The translations under genes and the position numbers were made by a program. From contig NZ_BRZC01000004.1 in the NCBI RefSeq assembly GCF_030268005.1, positions 558,001 through 622,000 of the forward strand: a stretch of 64,000 nt of DNA, read 5' to 3'. Of this stretch, positions 60,395 through 64,000 are shown piece after piece. Source of the DNA: Microbacterium arabinogalactanolyticum. Lineage in GTDB: Bacteria; Actinomycetota; Actinomycetes; Actinomycetales; Microbacteriaceae. Under the pieces are notes generated by a model. The model worked only from the letters and a program-made list of their open reading frames with translations, did not search any database and was not told the origin of the DNA. How positions within the stretch are numbered: position 1 is the first letter of the stretch; every line of letters starts with the position of its first letter.

Positions 60395-61051
60395 TCAGGA
60401 TGCCAGCGCCTCTGCAGGCGGAGCGGCGGTGGTCAGCGAGATCACACCGTAGTCCCAGCCCTTACGACGGTAGACCACGCTCGGGTGGTCGGTGCGGGCG
60501 TCGACGAACAGGAAGAAGTCGTGCCCGACCAGCTCCATGCGGTCGACGGCCTCCTCCACGGTCATCCACTCCGCGTCGAAGTTCTTCGTGCGGATGACGA
60601 CCGGCGAGTACTCCTCTTCCTGGTCCTCCACGATCGGGACGGCGCCGGTCGCGACGGCGGTGAGCACGTCGACGGACGCGGGCTGCACGTCGATGCCGGC
60701 GAGCGATCCGCTGCCCTTCTCGAAATGTGCGCCCCGGGCCTGGTTGCGGCCGTCGATCCTCTTCTCCTTGGCACGCCGGAGCTGCTCCGCGAGCTTGTCC
60801 AGCGCCATGTCCAGCGCGGTGAACTTGTCCGCGTCGACAGCCTCCGCCCGGACGACCGGTCCCTTCCCGAGGAGCGTGAGCTCCACGGTCTCATCAGGGA
60901 CGCGACCGTTGCGATAGGCCCGATGGGTGACCTTGATCTCGAGCCGGAGAGCTCGCGGCGCGAGCGTCTGAATACGCGCCGTCTTCTCCTCGACAACCGT
61001 GCGGAACCGGTCGGAGATGCTCACTCCGACGCCGACGATGCTCGTTTCCAT
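60395..61051 (-). CDS. hpf: Long-form ribosome hibernation promoting factor
   Basis: 218 residues. The N-terminal S30AE domain (1-100; VGVGVSISDRFRTVVEEKTARIQTLAP, then DKFTALDMALDKLAEQLRRAKEKRID) binds the 30S decoding site; the C-terminal domain (160-215; VVIRTKNFDAEWMTVEEAVDRMELVGHDFFLFVDA) drives 100S dimerisation in the long form. Acts in stationary phase and hypoxia to protect ribosomes. Start ATG at 61051 has GGAGG five bases ahead; the adjacent upstream GTG is less likely. Between secA and comF-lpqB-mtrB as in most actinobacteria. Confidence 0.95.
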   Translation of the reverse strand: METSIVGVGVSISDRFRTVVEEKTARIQTLAPRALRLEIKVTHRAYRNGRVPDETVELTLLGKGPVVRAEAVDADKFTALDMALDKLAEQLRRAKEKRIDGRNQARGAHFEKGSGSLAGIDVQPASVDVLTAVATGAVPIVEDQEEEYSPVVIRTKNFDAEWMTVEEAVDRMELVGHDFFLFVDARTDHPSVVYRRKGWDYGVISLTTAAPPAEALAS

Positions 61052-61141
61052 CACTGCCTCCTTGTCCCGGTCCTCCCGGCCAAGGGCGGACCGTGGTCGC
61101 CTTGTGAACCCCTACGCTAGTCCCCGCGCCCGGACATGTCA

Positions 61142-61807
61142 CTATCCGTTCACCTGGATTTTCCGTGTGTCGTGACGGCCGGGCGTGGCGGCCAGCGCGA
61201 CCGCGCACAGGGGCCGGAATCCGGCTGCGCGTAGCGCTCGCGCGGCCTCGTCCAGCGTTGCACCCGTCGTGACCACGTCGTCGACGATCACGACCTCGCA
61301 ACCCGCTCCGGCATTCCCTGCGACCCGCATGCTGCCCGCGACGTTGAGGGCCCGCTCCTCCCGGTTGAGGTCGCGCTGGTCCCGTGTGCGGCGGGCCGGG
61401 CGCAGCATCCGCTCTGCTCGGGCGCCGGCGCGCCGGATGAGCAGCTCCGGCACGCGGTAGCCGCGGCGCCGAAACGCGGCGCGGCTGGTCGGCACGGGAA
61501 CGAGAAGCGCACCCGGCGGCACGTGCGCCGTCAGCGAGACCGACAGCGCACTCCCCAGCGGGCGGGCCAGCGCGGTCGCCCCCTCCTCCTTGACGCGGCG
61601 GATGCAGCGCGCCGGCACGCCCTCGTACCTCAGCGCCGCGTGCACGAGGAGACCGCCGGGCGTGCTGAGGTCGAGCGGGTCGGCGATCAGCATCCGCCGG
61701 CACTCGTCGCACAGCAGCTCCCCCGTCCGATCGCAGCCCGGGCACGCGGCCGCCAGCAGCAGCGCCAGCATCTCCTCGGCGATCCGTCGCGCGCGTCCGT
61801 TCCCCAT
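61142..61807 (-). CDS. ComF-family phosphoribosyltransferase-like protein
   Basis: 221 residues. An N-terminal zinc finger CPGCDRTGELLCDEC (Cys22, 25, 33, 36) precedes a PRTase fold with the PRPP loop EVVIVDDVVTTGATLDEAA. ComF takes part in DNA uptake in Bacillus, and in many bacteria it is found away from competence genes, with role unknown. The residues between (LVPVPTSRAAFRRRGYRVPELL) are typical of the family. It lies in the conserved mtrB-lpqB-comF-hpf-secA block; 99 bp separate it from lpqB. Confidence 0.9.
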   Translation of the reverse strand: MGNGRARRIAEEMLALLLAAACPGCDRTGELLCDECRRMLIADPLDLSTPGGLLVHAALRYEGVPARCIRRVKEEGATALARPLGSALSVSLTAHVPPGALLVPVPTSRAAFRRRGYRVPELLIRRAGARAERMLRPARRTRDQRDLNREERALNVAGSMRVAGNAGAGCEVVIVDDVVTTGATLDEAARALRAAGFRPLCAVALAATPGRHDTRKIQVNG

Positions 61808-61906
61808 CCGACGATCATGGCGCCGCCCGCGTCGCGCACGCGCGCCGGTTCACGGCATCCGTGCACAACTCCGCCGAACCCGGTGATGTGCAGGAGGAGC
61901 CGCAGT

Positions 61907-63613
61907 TCAGTACCCGGCGCGGGTCCCCAGCACGCGGATGCCCTCGACGGACACCTGCCACGACGACCCGCGCTGCGCGTACACCGAACCGTCCGAGCCG
62001 AGTACGCGCAGCCCTGTCGTCGCCTTGGCGCCGGCGAGCGCCGCCGCGGCGTCCGGCGGCGCGGTCGTGACGGAAGGACCGCCCACCGGGTACATCGTCA
62101 ACGCCGGATCCGGCGTGCTGGAGAGCACCGCCAGGGTGTCCGAGCCGACCCACCCCAGGCCGAGCGTCGGACCCGCGAGGGTGCTCACAGCGTGCGGCTG
62201 TCCCAGCGCGGTGGGCTCGGACGACTTGCCGCGCAGCACGGCCGCGACGACCAGCCGCCGCTGCCCCGCCTGAGTCACCACCGCGGCGACGCGCGCGCCG
62301 TCGGCGGCGACGCGCAACTGACTGATGGAGTCGTAGCCGGGCCAGGCATCCGCGATCAGATGCTGGGCCGGGCCCTGAACGCCCCATGCCAGCAGCTCCC
62401 CCGGCGCGCCACGCGGGACCGTCCACGTGAACCCGAACGGGTCCAGGGACGGCTCGATCAGGTCGGCGCGCGCGTCGAGCTTCGTGGAGTTGCCGTCCGC
62501 CAGGGCCCACACGCTGCCGTCCTGCAGCTGCACGGACGCGAGCGCCGCATCCAGCGACACGTCCACGGCGCGGATCGGTGCGGTGATCTTGGCGATCTGA
62601 GCAGTCAGTCCGCCGACGGGCTCGATCGTGTCACCCGACACGGCGCGACCGAACGTCTCGGCGTTCTGCACGAGCACACCGGCCTCCTGGACGTTCTCGT
62701 CCAGGGGGACGGTGCCGGCCTCCAGCGGTGCGCCGTCGACGGTGAAGCGCACTTCGGCGACGCCGGCGCCCGACAGGCTCCCCTCCAGTTGCGTGCGCAT
62801 GCGCGCGAGATCGGACGCCGATGCCGACAGTGCGCTGCGCGAGAGCGCCACCGTCGCCACCTGCGAGGAGTCGACGGTCACGGCGTCGCCCGCGAGCGTG
62901 ATGTCCTCGGTGAATGCGTTGCGCACGGCGGGCGCCAGCCAGTCGCTGGGCTTGCCGGAGATCAGCGCCCGTGCGACGGACGTCGCCATCGCCGTGCGCC
63001 GCGGGAACCAGCGCACGTCGGGGACGAGGTGCGACCAGCTCGTGTCGAAGTACTTCAGCGCGTACTTCTGGTAGACCTGCCCGAACGTCTCGGCGTCCAG
63101 CACGATCCCGTCGGCTGCCTTGGCGATCCGCCACTCGCCCTTGACCCGTTTGAGCTGATAGGTGGCCTTGCCCAGCCCGGACTCGGCGTTGTACGCGCCC
63201 GAGGCATCGACGTTCGCCACCTGATCGAACTGGGCGTGCACCTCCGCGTTCTTGGCCGACTTGTCATCGGAGTCGAGCGAGGACTGGAACTTCCGCTGCA
63301 GCACGGACTCGTCGATCGTCACGAGAGTGCCCGGTTTCCATGTCGGCCGGAAGTCGTCGGTGAGGAATTCCTGCGCGATCCCCCAGTTGTCCGCCGGGGT
63401 CATCGACGCCTCCAGGAAGCCCTTCACGATGCCCTCCGGGCTGTCGCCCGGCTTCGGGCCGGACGCGATCGGCGTGTAGATCAGCGTGTCCTCCTCGCCA
63501 CCGATCGCGAGGCCGGGGTTCGGCGGTCCCGACGTGGGCAGACCCGTGCAGCCCGCGAGCAGCAGGCCGAGGACGGCGACGGCGAGAAGACGGATGCCGC
63601 GGATGCGCCTCAT
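61907..63613 (-). CDS. lpqB: Lipoprotein LpqB
   Basis: 568 residues. Lipoprotein signal with lipobox LLAGC (Cys22). The GerMN domain (about 200-310; AVRNAFTEDITLAGDAVTVDSSQVATVALS) and a C-terminal beta-propeller-like part follow. In mycobacteria and corynebacteria LpqB works with the MtrAB two-component system, moderating MtrA phosphorylation and affecting cell division and wall integrity. The ATG overlaps the mtrB stop by 4 nt (ATGA), so they are coupled. It carries no histidine kinase motif. Confidence 0.95.
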   Translation of the reverse strand: MRRIRGIRLLAVAVLGLLLAGCTGLPTSGPPNPGLAIGGEEDTLIYTPIASGPKPGDSPEGIVKGFLEASMTPADNWGIAQEFLTDDFRPTWKPGTLVTIDESVLQRKFQSSLDSDDKSAKNAEVHAQFDQVANVDASGAYNAESGLGKATYQLKRVKGEWRIAKAADGIVLDAETFGQVYQKYALKYFDTSWSHLVPDVRWFPRRTAMATSVARALISGKPSDWLAPAVRNAFTEDITLAGDAVTVDSSQVATVALSRSALSASASDLARMRTQLEGSLSGAGVAEVRFTVDGAPLEAGTVPLDENVQEAGVLVQNAETFGRAVSGDTIEPVGGLTAQIAKITAPIRAVDVSLDAALASVQLQDGSVWALADGNSTKLDARADLIEPSLDPFGFTWTVPRGAPGELLAWGVQGPAQHLIADAWPGYDSISQLRVAADGARVAAVVTQAGQRRLVVAAVLRGKSSEPTALGQPHAVSTLAGPTLGLGWVGSDTLAVLSSTPDPALTMYPVGGPSVTTAPPDAAAALAGAKATTGLRVLGSDGSVYAQRGSSWQVSVEGIRVLGTRAGY

Positions 63614-64000
63614 GAGCGATCGCCCCCTTCCGGGTCGGGACGGCGCACGACGATCGGCTGCGTGACGCTGCCGAGGTCGGCGAGGGTCTCCGGTGGCTCG
63701 AGCGGGATCGGACCCTGGCCGGTGGCCTCGCCGCTGGCACGGGGGATCGTGAGCACGAAGTTGCTACCCACGCCGAGCTCGGACCACACCTGCAGAGTGC
63801 CGCCGTGCAGTCTGGCGTCGCCCAGCGCGATCGACAGCCCGAGACCCGTCCCGCCGATGGTGCGCTTGCGCGAGGGGTCGGCGCGCCAGAAGCGGTCGAA
63901 CACGTGCTCGGCGTCCTCGGGGCGCATGCCCATCCCGAAGTCGCGCACGCCCACGGCGACGGCGTGCTGGTTGCTGTCGACCGTGACCACCACCGGCTGC
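63610..64000 (-). CDS. mtrB: Sensor histidine kinase MtrB (3' part)
   Basis: Partial: about 130 C-terminal residues, open to the right edge of the window; the upstream sensor, HAMP and HisKA parts lie outside. Seen are the HATPase motifs VRDFGMGMRPEDAEHVFDRFWRADPSR (G1/F boxes) and GGTGLGLSIALGDARLHGGTLQVWSELGVGSNFVLTIP (G2 box). Assignment rests on these and on the coupled lpqB-comF-hpf-secA order. It controls cell division and wall genes through the MtrA regulator. A Pro/Arg-rich tail (EPPETLADLGSVTQ, RRPDPEGGDRS) follows the ATPase domain. Confidence 0.92.
   Translation of the reverse strand, partial: QPVVVTVDSNQHAVAVGVRDFGMGMRPEDAEHVFDRFWRADPSRKRTIGGTGLGLSIALGDARLHGGTLQVWSELGVGSNFVLTIPRASGEATGQGPIPLEPPETLADLGSVTQPIVVRRPDPEGGDRS

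Overview
The window is about 70% G+C and densely coded, with ATG/GTG/TTG starts, many 1-8 nt gene overlaps, and actinobacterial marker genes: a WhiB regulator, a SigR/SigH-RsrA pair, a Kgd-type fused 2-oxoglutarate dehydrogenase, a PdtaS-like kinase, GuaB1, NnrD, LpqB and MtrB. Gene content and style point to the Microbacteriaceae, most likely Microbacterium or a close relative (inference). I recognised no rRNA, tRNA, CRISPR array, IS element or phage gene. No gene-free gap exceeds 300 bases; the largest are about 210 bases, upstream of secA/padR and of whiB.

Layout. 0-0.6 kb: end of an oligopeptide-type ABC ATPase gene. 0.6-3.4 kb, minus strand: SDR, uracil-DNA glycosylase, GNAT and an unknown gene. 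3.5-8.3 kb: methionine genes metY and metX around a secreted cell-wall-binding repeat protein. 8.3-16.3 kb: housekeeping and transport (MFS, Nudix, thiamine-binding protein, GT87, NnrD, old yellow enzyme, two CNNM/CBS membrane proteins). 16.4-23.1 kb: guaB1, kgd and an APC permease. 23.2-32.3 kb, minus strand: a sugar-uptake block in the order solute-binding lipoprotein, two permeases, two ATPases, ROK repressor, GH4 glycosidase, BadF-type kinase. 32.4-43.5 kb: Eis-like acetyltransferase, rsrA-sigR, aroA-rsgA-bcp, whiB, pdtaS, an Rv3235-like protein, a small HTH protein and a SAF/ParA-like pair. 43.4-54.1 kb: alanine aminotransferase, then an accessory ureide-type cluster (GntR, carbamate kinase, AllH/DUF2877, NCS1 permease, ankyrin protein, AllF/FdrA, AllG/DUF1116, NCS2 permease). 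54.2-64 kb: TetR and a small membrane protein, secA, PadR, a coiled-coil protein, hpf, comF, lpqB and the 3' end of mtrB.

How genes work together. The most interesting unit is the 44.7-54.1 kb cluster. It looks like an oxamate-carbamoyltransferase system (AllFGH plus carbamate kinase) that would turn an N-carbamoyl substrate into carbamoyl phosphate and then ATP, NH3 and CO2. It carries two nucleobase-type permeases, an unexplained ankyrin protein and a promoter region with three GntR-type operators at exactly 20-bp spacing. A second functional unit pairs an ABC importer with a phospho-glycosidase and a kinase, so phosphorylation may happen inside the cell instead of through a PTS.

Regulation. 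Eleven genes have a TANNNT hexamer exactly 6 nt before the start codon, and two more have it at 7-8 nt, the signature of leaderless mRNAs. Several transcription units end in perfect GC-rich palindromes without a U-tract, mostly shared by convergent genes.
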